64,000 bases of DNA from Micavibrio_B sp964633355 (GTDB taxonomy: Bacteria; Pseudomonadota; Alphaproteobacteria; Micavibrionales; Micavibrionaceae). The notes beneath the pieces were generated by a model. The model was not told where the DNA came from and did no database searches. It was given only the letters and a program-made list of their open reading frames with translations. The stretch covers positions 119,579 to 183,578 of the forward strand of contig CAZWGO010000003.1 of assembly GCA_964633355.1 (NCBI GenBank), written 5' to 3'. Both the position numbers and the translations under genes were made by a program. Positions 1-7,811 of this stretch are shown piece after piece. Every line of letters starts with the position of its first letter. Position 1 is the first letter of the stretch.

Positions 1-23
1 AACCGCTTCCCCAAAACCTTACC

Positions 24-692
24 ATGACCGTTGAAGATGTTCTCACCTGGCTCAAAGCCAATCCCGATTTCCTGAAGAAACATCCGGAAGCCATCGACTA
101 TCTGATCGCCCCAAAAGAAGAAAACGGACGCAAAGTCGCCGATTTCCAATCCTATATGATCGAGCGCCTGAAAGCCGATAAAACCGAAGCTGTCGAAGTC
201 GCCAAAGGCGTCGTCGAAACCGCTCGCAACAACATGAACAACCAGTCGCGCATTCACAAAGCCGTTCTGCGCCTGCTCGAAGCAATCACCTTCGATGAAT
301 TTATCCAGACACTGACCACCGACATCACCAATCTTCTTGATGTCGATATCACCACGCTCGTCGTCGAAGCAGATGGCCGCGAAATCCCGCATATTCATAC
401 CAACGGTATTCGCATCGTTCCCGAAGGCACCATTGATAACTGGATGCGCGGCAAGAATGCGCTGCTTCAGGATGACATCAGCGGCATCGAAGTTATTTAC
501 GGCTCTGGCGCGACATTGGTTAGGTCTCAAGCCTTGGTGCGCATTGATATTTCCATGCATACGCCGCCCGCTATTTTGGCTTTCGGTAGCCGCGATCCGC
601 ATCTCTTCAGTGCTGGCCAAGGGACGGAACAGGTTTCATTTCTCGCGCGCGTCGTTGAAAGACAGCTTCGTACATGGCTGATGCTTCCCTGA
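24..692 (+). CDS. DUF484 family protein
   Basis: A 222-residue protein of the DUF484 family. The N-terminus has the family pattern of a short helical segment (VLTWLKANPDFLKKHPEAID, residues 6-25). A coiled stretch follows, and then a GAF-like alpha/beta domain from about residue 80 to the end. The molecular role of DUF484 is not established. Its gene commonly lies next to xerC in proteobacteria, as here, where the last 19 bases overlap the start of xerC, so the two are probably translationally coupled. The start is the ATG at 24; a further-upstream start cannot be excluded because the window begins only 23 bases before it. Confidence 0.85.
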   Translation: MTVEDVLTWLKANPDFLKKHPEAIDYLIAPKEENGRKVADFQSYMIERLKADKTEAVEVAKGVVETARNNMNNQSRIHKAVLRLLEAITFDEFIQTLTTDITNLLDVDITTLVVEADGREIPHIHTNGIRIVPEGTIDNWMRGKNALLQDDISGIEVIYGSGATLVRSQALVRIDISMHTPPAILAFGSRDPHLFSAGQGTEQVSFLARVVERQLRTWLMLP

Positions 693-1681
693 TATCTTAT
701 GCACCCGATCTGGCAGATGCCGTTTTAAAATGGCATACATGGCTTAAGGTCGAAAAGAATGTCTCGCCGCATACATTCCGCGCTTATAACGCTGATGTCA
801 CCCAATTCCTGACTTTTATTGCCACGCATAACGGTGCCGAGGCGTCGCTCGCCCATATCGCCGATACAAAGCTTGCAGATTTTCGCTCCTGGCTCTCCAG
901 AAAAGCGATGGATGGCTTGGGCAATGCTTCGCGTGCGCGTTCGCTATCAGGCGTCAAAAACTTTCTGACATGGTGCGATAAACAAGGCATCCTGCATAAC
1001 GCATCGGTTAAACTTGTCCGTACGCCGAAACTACCGCGAAAACTTCCGCGTCCGATGGAAGAAGTTCAGATTATGCGCTTGTTGGAACAATCCCCCCACC
1101 TAACCTCCCCCCTTAAAAGTGGGGAGGAACCACTATCTTCTCTTCCCCCTTTTCAAGGGGGGAAGCAGGATGGGGGGTGGGTCCAGCTTCGCGATGTAGC
1201 ATTATTTACTTTGCTCTACGCCTGCGGCCTCCGTATTCAGGAAGCTCTCGGCCTCAATATCTCTGACTTGCCGCGCGATGGCTATTTGATCGTCATGGGT
1301 AAAGGCCGCAAAGAGCGTCAGGTTCCTGTTTTAAAAATTGTCGAAACAACCCTCGCTCATTACCGCGCGAGCTGCCCCTTCGCCGAAACCTCCGACCGCC
1401 CCTTATTCGTCGGTGAAAAAGGCAAACGCCTCCACCAAGGCGTAGCGCAAAAATCCATGCGTGATATCCGCGGGCAGCTAAACCTCCCCGCTACCGCTAC
1501 GCCACATGCCTTGCGTCACAGTTTCGCAACACACCTATTACAAAACGGCGCAAACTTAAGAGAAATTCAGGAGCTGCTGGGACACGCGTCTTTAAGCACG
1601 ACGCAAAGATATACGGACGTAAACGCAGAAGAACTCATCAACATTCACAAAAAATTTCATCCGCATTCGAAGCGAGATTAA
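674..1681 (+). CDS. xerC: Tyrosine recombinase XerC
   Basis: Site-specific recombinase that with XerD resolves chromosome dimers at dif. The N-terminal SAM-like domain (about residues 15-100) is followed by the catalytic domain with R187 (CGLRIQEAL), the GKGRKERQVP lysine segment, H278-A-L-R281, H304 (LLGHAS) and nucleophile Y313 (TTQRYT), so the active site is complete. The protein is 335 residues, longer than the usual 295-310, because about 28 residues (roughly 140-167, Pro/Gly/Ser-rich) sit at the junction of the two domains. They are encoded by a palindromic repeat (separate entry). The insertion lies in the interdomain linker and is probably tolerated. The start overlaps the DUF484 gene; the stop overlaps the convergent pilin-like gene by 4 bases. 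Confidence 0.93.
   Translation: MADASLISYAPDLADAVLKWHTWLKVEKNVSPHTFRAYNADVTQFLTFIATHNGAEASLAHIADTKLADFRSWLSRKAMDGLGNASRARSLSGVKNFLTWCDKQGILHNASVKLVRTPKLPRKLPRPMEEVQIMRLLEQSPHLTSPLKSGEEPLSSLPPFQGGKQDGGWVQLRDVALFTLLYACGLRIQEALGLNISDLPRDGYLIVMGKGRKERQVPVLKIVETTLAHYRASCPFAETSDRPLFVGEKGKRLHQGVAQKSMRDIRGQLNLPATATPHALRHSFATHLLQNGANLREIQELLGHASLSTTQRYTDVNAEELINIHKKFHPHSKRD
1091..1186. repeat. Palindromic repeat inserted in frame in xerC
   Basis: About 96 bases made of two adjacent hairpins (CCTCCCC with GGGGAGG, and CTTCCCCC with GGGGGGAAG), enclosed by outer C-rich and G-rich arms (CCCCCCACC at the left, ATGGGGGGTGGG at the right). It is the same C/G-rich family as the intergenic copies near 2419-2547 and 29473-29505. 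It keeps the xerC frame without a stop codon and adds about 28 residues. Confidence 0.8.
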
Positions 1682-2400
1682 CGGGCGATAAGTACCTGCA
1701 GATATTGATACCTATCCCCTCCACTACCTGTACCACAAAACGCTTTTTTACCCTGCGTCGCTGTTGTATTAAAGTCGTTCGTAGAATCTGAATATACTCC
1801 TTGAAAACGTCCACTTGCCCAAGTATCGGTTGGAGGATTACCACTTGGATTAGCAATGCCTAGCTTATTATTAATTTCAATACATACTTCTTTTTTTAGA
1901 AACCCAATACCTAAAACAAGATCAGCGCCTTCAGCTCCATCTTCCGTACCAACGCCGTTCATTTTTCCATAGCCTCCAAACCAGCTTTTAGGCGCCATAT
2001 TATGAGCTGCTACATCAGAGTCTTGTAATGTCGCATCCTGAGACATAATCCTCGGCGTCACGCCCCCACCGGCAGGATTGAAAATATGACAGCTTTTATC
2101 AGTCGGCGCGTTAGGATTTGTATAATCATACGCGCCACTTACGGTTTTATATGACGTCCCATTATTGTCTTCGAACGTAATTTGCGTTTCTTTACATCCA
2201 TTCATCACCATCATGGTTTTTACGGCAGTCGCTATACTATTGCCGTAAGAAATAATATCGGTTGCAAGCAGAGTAGCTTTTTCTGTCTGCCCGGCATTAC
2301 TGCCCGTGCGCATGCTCTGGCTCACCGCATACCCAAGCGCCGCAAAAAGCGCGATGCCGATGAAGATGATAAAGAAGACGTTTCCAGACTGGCGGTTCAT
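1678..2400 (-). CDS. Pilin-like protein with N-terminal hydrophobic helix (paralogue 1)
   Basis: A 240-residue protein, taking the ATG at 2400 (MNRQSGNVFF); an in-frame ATG at 2418 would add six residues. After a short polar leader comes GNVFFIIFIGIALFAALGYA, a membrane helix in the place of the N-terminal helix of type IV pilins and pseudopilins, then a Cys-containing soluble domain. Two paralogues lie at 15010 and 16294 and share the pattern GNV(L/F)F-x-I-x-I-x-x-ALFAAL-x-YA and the CHIF and GVGT segments. Unlike classical prepilins there is no Glu five residues after the candidate cleavage glycine, so processing by a prepilin peptidase is uncertain. The function is not known. The gene is convergent with xerC. 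Confidence 0.65.
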   Translation of the reverse strand: MNRQSGNVFFIIFIGIALFAALGYAVSQSMRTGSNAGQTEKATLLATDIISYGNSIATAVKTMMVMNGCKETQITFEDNNGTSYKTVSGAYDYTNPNAPTDKSCHIFNPAGGGVTPRIMSQDATLQDSDVAAHNMAPKSWFGGYGKMNGVGTEDGAEGADLVLGIGFLKKEVCIEINNKLGIANPSGNPPTDTWASGRFQGVYSDSTNDFNTTATQGKKAFCGTGSGGDRYQYLQVLIAR

Positions 2401-2418
2401 CGGAATATTATAACACAT

Positions 2419-2547
2419 ACCCCTCCCCCCTTGTAAGGGGGGAGGCTGGGTAGGGGGTGAAGTTGACTAAGATGATGAAAAACCGACTCGGTTTCAAGTG
2501 GGACCAACCCCTCACCTTGATCCTCTCCCCTTACAAGTGGAGAGGAA
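2419..2547. repeat. C/G-rich palindromic repeats between pilin-like gene and lpdA
   Basis: Two hairpin units: CCCCTCCCCCC with GGGGGGAGG at about 2420-2445, and CCTCTCCCC with the imperfect GTGGAGAGG at about 2520-2547. They are arranged as a larger inverted pair (GGGTAGGGGGTGA against AACCCCTCACC). This is the same family as the unit inside xerC. Lying between a divergent gene start and the lpdA stop, the right-hand unit could also act as a weak terminator for lpdA. Confidence 0.6.
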
Positions 2548-2555
2548 AAAAGCTG

Positions 2556-3950
2556 TTATATATGTATCGGCCTGCCTGCCACCGCCAGCGCCGCTTCCTT
2601 GATCGCTTCTTCCAGCGTCGGGTGCGCGTGACAGGTTCTGGCGATGTCTTCCGAAGACGCAGAAAATTCCATCGCAACACCAATTTCGGCAATCAACGTT
2701 CCCGCTTCAGGTCCAATGATGTGAACGCCCAAAACCTTATCCGTTCTGGCATCGGCTAAAATCTTCACAAAACCGTCTGTGGCATTCATCGCGCGGGCGC
2801 GGCCATTGGCGCTGAACGGGAATTTACCTTTTTTGTACTCGACGCCTTCGGCTTTTAATTGCTCTTCGGTTTTGCCAATGCTCGCCACTTCCGGCCATGT
2901 ATAAACAACGCCCGGGATCAGATTGTAATCGATATGACCAGTCTGGCCTGCAATCATTTCAGCCAGAACCATGCCTTCGTCTTCAGCTTTATGCGCGAGC
3001 ATTGGTCCGGCGATCACATCGCCGATCGCATAAATGCCCGGTACGTTCGTTTTAAAACCATGATCCGTCTTCACGCGGCCACGGTCATCGGTTTCAATAC
3101 CCGCCACATCGAGGCCAAGGCCACCCGTGAAAGCTTTGCGGCCAATCGCCACCAGAACGACATCCGCTTCGATTTTCTCAGCCGCTCCGCCCGCCGCCGG
3201 TTCGACAGTCAGCGTTACGCCGTTCTTGCCGTTTTCAACGCCGGTGACTTTGGTCGACAACTTGAATTCAAAGCCCTGTTTGGTCAGAATTTTTTGCATC
3301 TCTTTGGAAATTTCCGCGTCATTTGTCGGCAGGATGCGATCCAGATATTCAACAACTGTAACTTTGGCACCCAGACGGCTCCATACTGCACCAAGCTCGA
3401 GACCGATCACGCCGCCGCCGATGACGACCATATTCTTCGGCACTTCTTTCAGCTCAAGCGCACCCGTCGAGGACACGATGCGTTTCTCGTCGATCTCTAT
3501 ATTTGGAAGCGATACGACATCCGAACCCGTTGCGATGATAATATGTTTTGCGCTGTAAGATTGTCCGGCAACATCGATTGTGTTTGCAGACGTAAATTTG
3601 CCTGCTCCTTTCAGCCAGTCGATCTTGTTTTTCTTGAACAGGAATTCGATGCCCTTGGTGTTCGAAGATACGACATCGGTTTTGTGTTTCATCATGCCCG
3701 GCAGATCAAGCTCATACTGGCTGACCTTCACGCCGAACGCGGCAAGCGAGTGCCCCACCTCATGATATTTCTCGGACGCTGTCAGCAAAGCCTTGGAGGG
3801 AATACAGCCAATATTCAAACATGTGCCGCCCAGCGTGTCGCTTTTTTCGACACAGGCCGTTTTCAGGCCGAGCTGCGCGCAGCGAATGGCGCAGACATAG
3901 CCGCCCGGGCCAGAACCAATTACAATCACATCATAAGAATTATCGGACAT
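2556..3950 (-). CDS. lpdA: Dihydrolipoyl dehydrogenase (E3)
   Basis: FAD-dependent E3 subunit that reoxidises dihydrolipoyl groups of 2-oxo acid dehydrogenase complexes with NAD+. It has 464 residues, the usual length. An FAD-binding GSGPGGY motif is near residue 12, the redox-active disulphide is C44-L-N-I-G-C49 in GGTCLNIGCIPSKALL, a second GGGVIGLELG dinucleotide motif follows, and the C-terminal active-site His-Glu pair is in HAHPTLEEA. It lies at the end of the minus-strand TCA series, downstream of sucA and sucB but 3.9 kb from sucB. It most likely serves the 2-oxoglutarate dehydrogenase complex; service to pyruvate dehydrogenase as well cannot be told from here. Confidence 0.96.
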   Translation of the reverse strand: MSDNSYDVIVIGSGPGGYVCAIRCAQLGLKTACVEKSDTLGGTCLNIGCIPSKALLTASEKYHEVGHSLAAFGVKVSQYELDLPGMMKHKTDVVSSNTKGIEFLFKKNKIDWLKGAGKFTSANTIDVAGQSYSAKHIIIATGSDVVSLPNIEIDEKRIVSSTGALELKEVPKNMVVIGGGVIGLELGAVWSRLGAKVTVVEYLDRILPTNDAEISKEMQKILTKQGFEFKLSTKVTGVENGKNGVTLTVEPAAGGAAEKIEADVVLVAIGRKAFTGGLGLDVAGIETDDRGRVKTDHGFKTNVPGIYAIGDVIAGPMLAHKAEDEGMVLAEMIAGQTGHIDYNLIPGVVYTWPEVASIGKTEEQLKAEGVEYKKGKFPFSANGRARAMNATDGFVKILADARTDKVLGVHIIGPEAGTLIAEIGVAMEFSASSEDIARTCHAHPTLEEAIKEAALAVAGRPIHI

Positions 3951-4070
3951 ATTTTTTCCACAGGGTTTATTAAAGAATTTCGGGACCGGAATAACACAGG
4001 AAGATTAGCTATACTTGAACAAAATGAAAGTGAAACCCGAAAAAAGTTCCATTATTTTCATAAAATTTAC

Positions 4071-4099
4071 TTGACTCTATTAGATTCTCTGAATATTAA
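4071..4099 (+). promoter_or_regulatory. Sigma70-type promoter for the CYTH-domain gene
   Basis: TTGACT at 4071-4076, a 17-base spacer and TATTAA at 4094-4099, 46 bases before the ATG at 4146 in the divergent gap between lpdA and this gene. Confidence 0.5.
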
Positions 4100-4145
4100 G
4101 ATGCTCCAAGTTTAAGTTCACTTTTGCCCAAGTTAGGCCACTGCT

Positions 4146-5216
4146 ATGCCTCCAAGCGCTTCCCCTTTTAATCTTGTCTCTACTGTCCAGAATCCGTGCG
4201 CCGCAGAAGCCGAAAAACCGGATCAAGAAAATGAATTGAAATTAGTGACTCCCGACGGCTCCTCTGAGCCGTTTGTCGTATTTGCAAAGAAAATGGATAA
4301 TGGTGAGATCGAAGGCTTTGAAAAACTTCAGCAATCAGCACCGCAACGATTAATTACGCGTCAGATCGATACGCCCGATCAATTTCTTCGCCGCAACGGT
4401 ATCAGCCTTCGTATCCGCGCAACTTATTATGAAACGTTGGGAATGCTGACTACCCCCGACATAAATATTAAAACAAAGCGCGGCAAGGCGGAAGTTGGCA
4501 TGTCGAGAGGTGAATTCGAAGCTAATATCAGCCATGCTTCTCTTATAGATCTTTCCGTTATTGAGCAAAAATATGCAAAAAAACTGGCGCAAGGAAAACT
4601 TCCCGATCTAGAAAATGCCTTGATAGTTATTAAAGGCGCTATGCCGCGACTGATTGAGACATTTTTGATTGATACGCTGAGGGAGCGCCGCGTTATCGGG
4701 ATGGATTCTAAAGTCTTTGGCATGACTGAAGATCAAAAATTTGTCGGTGAAATGCTCATGGATAAGGTCCGCTACCATGTGCGCTCGCCTTTCGATGAAA
4801 GCAGCTGGCAGATGACGGTTCAAAAAGGACGCCGTGAACTGGAATTGGAGCCGCTGCATAAACCTTGCGAATTCAATACTTATCCAGGCTGTAAAGAGCA
4901 CGTCTGCCATGGCCTTGATTCTATTGATGAAAGCCTAAGCCTTCTTTTTTTCCGCGAAGCAGTACAACGTGAAGCGGATTTACTAGGTGCCATCATCGAA
5001 GATGCAGATATGAGCAAATCGGAGCGTGGCTTTTTTGGATTGGACCAGCAAAGCGCTTTTGCGGAATTTTTAAATACCAGAACAAAAAGTAATCTTTCGA
5101 CGCTTTTTTCCTCATCGGCATTGGATGAGACTTTCCGTACAAATTGCGGTAAAATTGTGCCGATTATTAAGCCGGTACCGAATATAAATGTTCCATGGGA
5201 ACTAAAAGCGGCTTAA
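4146..5216 (+). CDS. CYTH (triphosphate tunnel)-like protein, divergent
   Basis: A 356-residue protein that I assign tentatively to the CYTH/triphosphate tunnel metalloenzyme fold. In order one sees an E-L-K strand (NELKLV, near residue 30), the signature DTPDQFLRRNGISLRIR (about residues 76-92), a basic strand NIKTKRG, an acidic strand GEFEANI, and later VQKGRRELELEP with alternating Glu. These match the charged beta-strands that line the CYTH tunnel and bind triphosphates with metal. The N-terminal ExExK motif is incomplete, so activity may be altered or lost. Family members include inorganic triphosphatases, thiamine triphosphatases and CyaB-type cyclases. It is followed closely by the PfkB kinase and the deaminase, giving a possible nucleotide-linked operon. 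Confidence 0.55.
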   Translation: MPPSASPFNLVSTVQNPCAAEAEKPDQENELKLVTPDGSSEPFVVFAKKMDNGEIEGFEKLQQSAPQRLITRQIDTPDQFLRRNGISLRIRATYYETLGMLTTPDINIKTKRGKAEVGMSRGEFEANISHASLIDLSVIEQKYAKKLAQGKLPDLENALIVIKGAMPRLIETFLIDTLRERRVIGMDSKVFGMTEDQKFVGEMLMDKVRYHVRSPFDESSWQMTVQKGRRELELEPLHKPCEFNTYPGCKEHVCHGLDSIDESLSLLFFREAVQREADLLGAIIEDADMSKSERGFFGLDQQSAFAEFLNTRTKSNLSTLFSSSALDETFRTNCGKIVPIIKPVPNINVPWELKAA

Positions 5217-5226
5217 AACTGGCCTC

Positions 5227-6219
5227 ATGAAAATAACCAAATTCGACATCACCGGTATCGGCAATGCCTGCATGGACATCGTCGCCGATTGCGACATGGA
5301 TTTCATGGCGCGCCACAACGTGCATAAATCCCACTGTATTTATGTCGATCTGCCATCCTTACAAAAAATGAAATCCGAGCTTGTAAATCCAAAATTGATC
5401 GCAGGCGGTTCGGCAGCGAACACAGTTTATGTCTTTCAATGCCTTGGCGGCAACACGGCCTTTCTCGGCAAGATTGCCGAAGATATCGAAGGGAGGACCT
5501 TTGAAACTTCCATGACATCGATCGGTATCGAAACGGCGCTTTCCGTTTCTAAAGAAGCGGAGACAGGCTCGACACAGGTTGTATGCCTGACGACGCCAGA
5601 CGGCGACCGCAGTTTTGTCACTTATCAGGGCGTAGCCGAAGACATTGCGCCAGAAGATATGAACTACGATATAATTACAGCATCATCCATCGCCTATTTC
5701 GACGGCTATACAATGTATTCACCTTACGCGATGGAAACCTTTTTAAAGGCTGCCCAAATTGCAAAAGAAAATGGTCATCTTTCAGTTTTCAACCCCGGAG
5801 ATCTGTCGATTGTTGAGCGTTACAAAAGCGATGTCGATAACCTGGTCAAGGAAGTAGATATCGTTATCTGTAACTTGACCGAAGCCCGCGCCATATTCGA
5901 TATAGAAACTCTGCAAGATGTTGCAGATAAACTCCCTTCCATGAAAAAGACAGGCGTTGTGACAGATGGCGCAAGAGGCGCTGTTGTCTTTCATGAAGGC
6001 AAAGTTCATTTTCTGCCCGCCCCGCCTCGCCCTGATGGTTATATCGACACCAATGGCGCAGGCGATCATTTCGCCGCCGGGTTTCTCTATGGACTGACGC
6101 ATGATTTCACATTGCCGCAAATGGCAAAACTGGCAGAGCTATGCGCGCTCGATTGCCTGTCTCATCCGGGCGCACGTCCGCTCGGCACCCTAAAACATCT
6201 GATTGATATGGTGGATTAG
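5227..6219 (+). CDS. PfkB-family sugar/adenosine kinase
   Basis: A 330-residue ribokinase-type kinase. The first PfkB signature is AGGSAANTVYVFQCLGG (about residues 60-76) and the second is DTNGAGDHFAAGFLYG (about 274-289), with the catalytic Asp in GAGD and the anion-hole glycines. Alphaproteobacterial proteins of this type are usually annotated as adenosine kinase, which makes AMP from adenosine; the substrate cannot be fixed from the sequence. It starts 10 bases after the CYTH-like gene and ends 17 bases before the deaminase-like gene, so the three are likely co-transcribed. A family member normally has Ala, Leu or Ala-like residues after GAGD where this protein has His. Confidence 0.8.
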   Translation: MKITKFDITGIGNACMDIVADCDMDFMARHNVHKSHCIYVDLPSLQKMKSELVNPKLIAGGSAANTVYVFQCLGGNTAFLGKIAEDIEGRTFETSMTSIGIETALSVSKEAETGSTQVVCLTTPDGDRSFVTYQGVAEDIAPEDMNYDIITASSIAYFDGYTMYSPYAMETFLKAAQIAKENGHLSVFNPGDLSIVERYKSDVDNLVKEVDIVICNLTEARAIFDIETLQDVADKLPSMKKTGVVTDGARGAVVFHEGKVHFLPAPPRPDGYIDTNGAGDHFAAGFLYGLTHDFTLPQMAKLAELCALDCLSHPGARPLGTLKHLIDMVD

Positions 6220-6236
6220 GCTGTGTACTGTACGGC

Positions 6237-7184
6237 ATGACCATCACGCCCTTTGAAGCCATGCAGAAAGCCGTCGATATCGTCGGCCACTCGCCCCACG
6301 CGACAAATAAAATTTCCGCGACGATCTTCAAGGAAAATACCGCATACAGCTCCACCAATATCTGGCCGTCCCTGATCGAGGAGAAAATCGGCACGGAAAC
6401 GCGTATCGGCTCAAGCTCGGGCACGCTTCACGCAGAAGTATCCTGCCTGCTGAATTTTCCCCATGCAACGGAAGGCGCGAGTTTGTGTATCACAGACCCT
6501 TTCTGCCCCAACTGCGCCAAAAATCTCGCCGAGTCCGGCATCAAGAATATTTATATAGACCATAAAGGCTTCGATAAGGATTTCGCCCTTCGCCGCGGGG
6601 AAGATTTCGGCGCCATGTCGCTGCGCATTGCTTCGAAAGCCGGTATCAATATTTACCAGTTATGGCGTAAGGAAAACCGTATCGAGCCAATTTATGAAGT
6701 GCCGGATAATTATGTGCCCGCACAAGACAACCCGATCAAAATCGAGAAAACCAGCGTCGTTCCCAATATTTATGCGCTGAACCAGATCGTCGCCTCGACG
6801 CAAATCATCCATAAACGCTGGGCCTGTGCGCTGGCAAAAAACGGCAATGGCGAGAATTTCTTTTTGGTCGCCTCGGCTCATCCGGCTATCGGTTATACGA
6901 AAGATCATGACGCCGATATCATCGGTCAAAAAGAAGGTAAATATTCATTCTATCTGGAGCCATTGAACCGAATTTTAATGGGGGCGCATCGCTATGGATT
7001 GCGTTTGCTCGACGGGCTTATCTGGTCTTCGGAAGTACCGACCAGCCGTGAACTGGTCAACGTGGTCGGGGCCGGTATTCAAACCCTTTGTCTCGGTAAT
7101 GAAGAAGCCGCCCGCGATGAAGACGCCATTGCCGCCTCGCGGCTCTTGGCCGATAACGGCGTGATGCAGTTTATTTCTTTGTAA
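6237..7184 (+). CDS. Cytidine/deoxycytidylate deaminase-like protein
   Basis: A 315-residue protein whose N-terminal half carries the zinc-dependent deaminase signature: H65-A-E67 (TLHAEVS) and C90-P-N-C93 (DPFCPNC). The Glu would be the proton shuttle, and His plus two Cys the zinc ligands. This matches the CMP/dCMP deaminase superfamily. The C-terminal half (about 150-315) has no motif I recognise; it could be a second, inactive deaminase-like lobe or a partner domain. Being last in a run with a nucleoside-type kinase suggests a role in pyrimidine or modified-nucleoside salvage, but the substrate is unknown. Confidence 0.6.
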   Translation: MTITPFEAMQKAVDIVGHSPHATNKISATIFKENTAYSSTNIWPSLIEEKIGTETRIGSSSGTLHAEVSCLLNFPHATEGASLCITDPFCPNCAKNLAESGIKNIYIDHKGFDKDFALRRGEDFGAMSLRIASKAGINIYQLWRKENRIEPIYEVPDNYVPAQDNPIKIEKTSVVPNIYALNQIVASTQIIHKRWACALAKNGNGENFFLVASAHPAIGYTKDHDADIIGQKEGKYSFYLEPLNRILMGAHRYGLRLLDGLIWSSEVPTSRELVNVVGAGIQTLCLGNEEAARDEDAIAASRLLADNGVMQFISL

Positions 7185-7499
7185 TTAAAATTCCCAGGTG
7201 AATTTCATTCTTTTGAATTTGGCTTTCATTTCCATCCCGGGACCGACTTGTAATCTTAAGGAAGATTTCTCAGCGTCAGGAGCTGTCGTATATCGACCGA
7301 ATTCAAACTTAAGATTTTTGCTGCCTTTTTTATCCAGGCTTTGGGTCAATGATAATAAAGGCTGCTTATCATCTTCTAATGAAAAGACTTTTCCTGTTTC
7401 GACCAAGCTTGGCGGCCCCTGAATTTGGGCCATCACCGGCTGAGCCGAACAGGCAGACACGGCTAAAAAGCTGCCTAAAGCTTTAGAAGATAATTTCAT
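7185..7499 (-). CDS. Small secreted hypothetical protein
   Basis: A 104-residue protein with a clear signal peptide: a basic start (MKLSSK), a hydrophobic core, and a probable cleavage after VMAQ near residue 25. A lipobox reading (VSAC) is possible but the following sequence favours signal peptidase I. The mature part is basic with alternating polar and charged strands and ends in FTWEF, so the last residue is Phe, as is common in outer-membrane beta-barrel strands. It is too short for a full barrel. It lies tail to tail with the deaminase-like gene, the two stops being adjacent. Function unknown. Confidence 0.55.
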   Translation of the reverse strand: MKLSSKALGSFLAVSACSAQPVMAQIQGPPSLVETGKVFSLEDDKQPLLSLTQSLDKKGSKNLKFEFGRYTTAPDAEKSSLRLQVGPGMEMKAKFKRMKFTWEF

Positions 7500-7662
7500 T
7501 GATATTCCCTGTTTATTATTTTGATTGGAAGATACAGATTCGCTTTCGCAAATGCGAGAAAAATTATCCTCGACTGTTTGGAAGGTCAGACATGCAAGCT
7601 AACCGTCTCCCGGGATATTCGGTTTTATGCTAGGGTGCTCGCTTTACTGTGCCAGAACCCTA

Positions 7663-7736
7663 CTTGTCATCCTGAGCAAAGCGAAAGATCTGCGTGAATC
7701 TTGAACAGGATTCTTCGCTTTGTTCAGAATGACAAG
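7663..7736. repeat. Intergenic inverted repeat, CATCCTGAGC type
   Basis: Left arm TTGTCATCCTGAGCAAAGCG and right arm CGCTTTGTTCAGAATGACAA are about 22 bases each with two mismatches, and can form a long cruciform or RNA hairpin. Together with the terminator next to it this explains most of the 312-base gap 7500-7811; I see no gene in that gap. Confidence 0.7.
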
Positions 7737-7775
7737 GCTGTTTGTTACCAATCCATCGCAATGATAGTCCAACAA

Positions 7776-7805
7776 ATAAAAAACCCGCCATCTGGCGGGT
7801 TTTTA
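7776..7805 (-). terminator. Rho-independent terminator of sucB
   Basis: Hairpin AACCCGCCA-TC-TGGCGGGTT at 7782-7802 with T-runs on both sides. On the minus strand it begins about 10 bases after the sucB stop. Confidence 0.85.
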
Positions 7806-7811
7806 AAATCT

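Noticed and set aside
2859..4115. 418-residue plus-strand frame opposite lpdA.
   Set aside because: Antisense shadow of lpdA; rich in Arg, His and Phe as expected for reverse reading, without motifs.
7663..7736. Small RNA gene or riboswitch before sucB.
   Set aside because: It is an inverted repeat of a common intergenic type on the downstream side of sucB, not in a leader.
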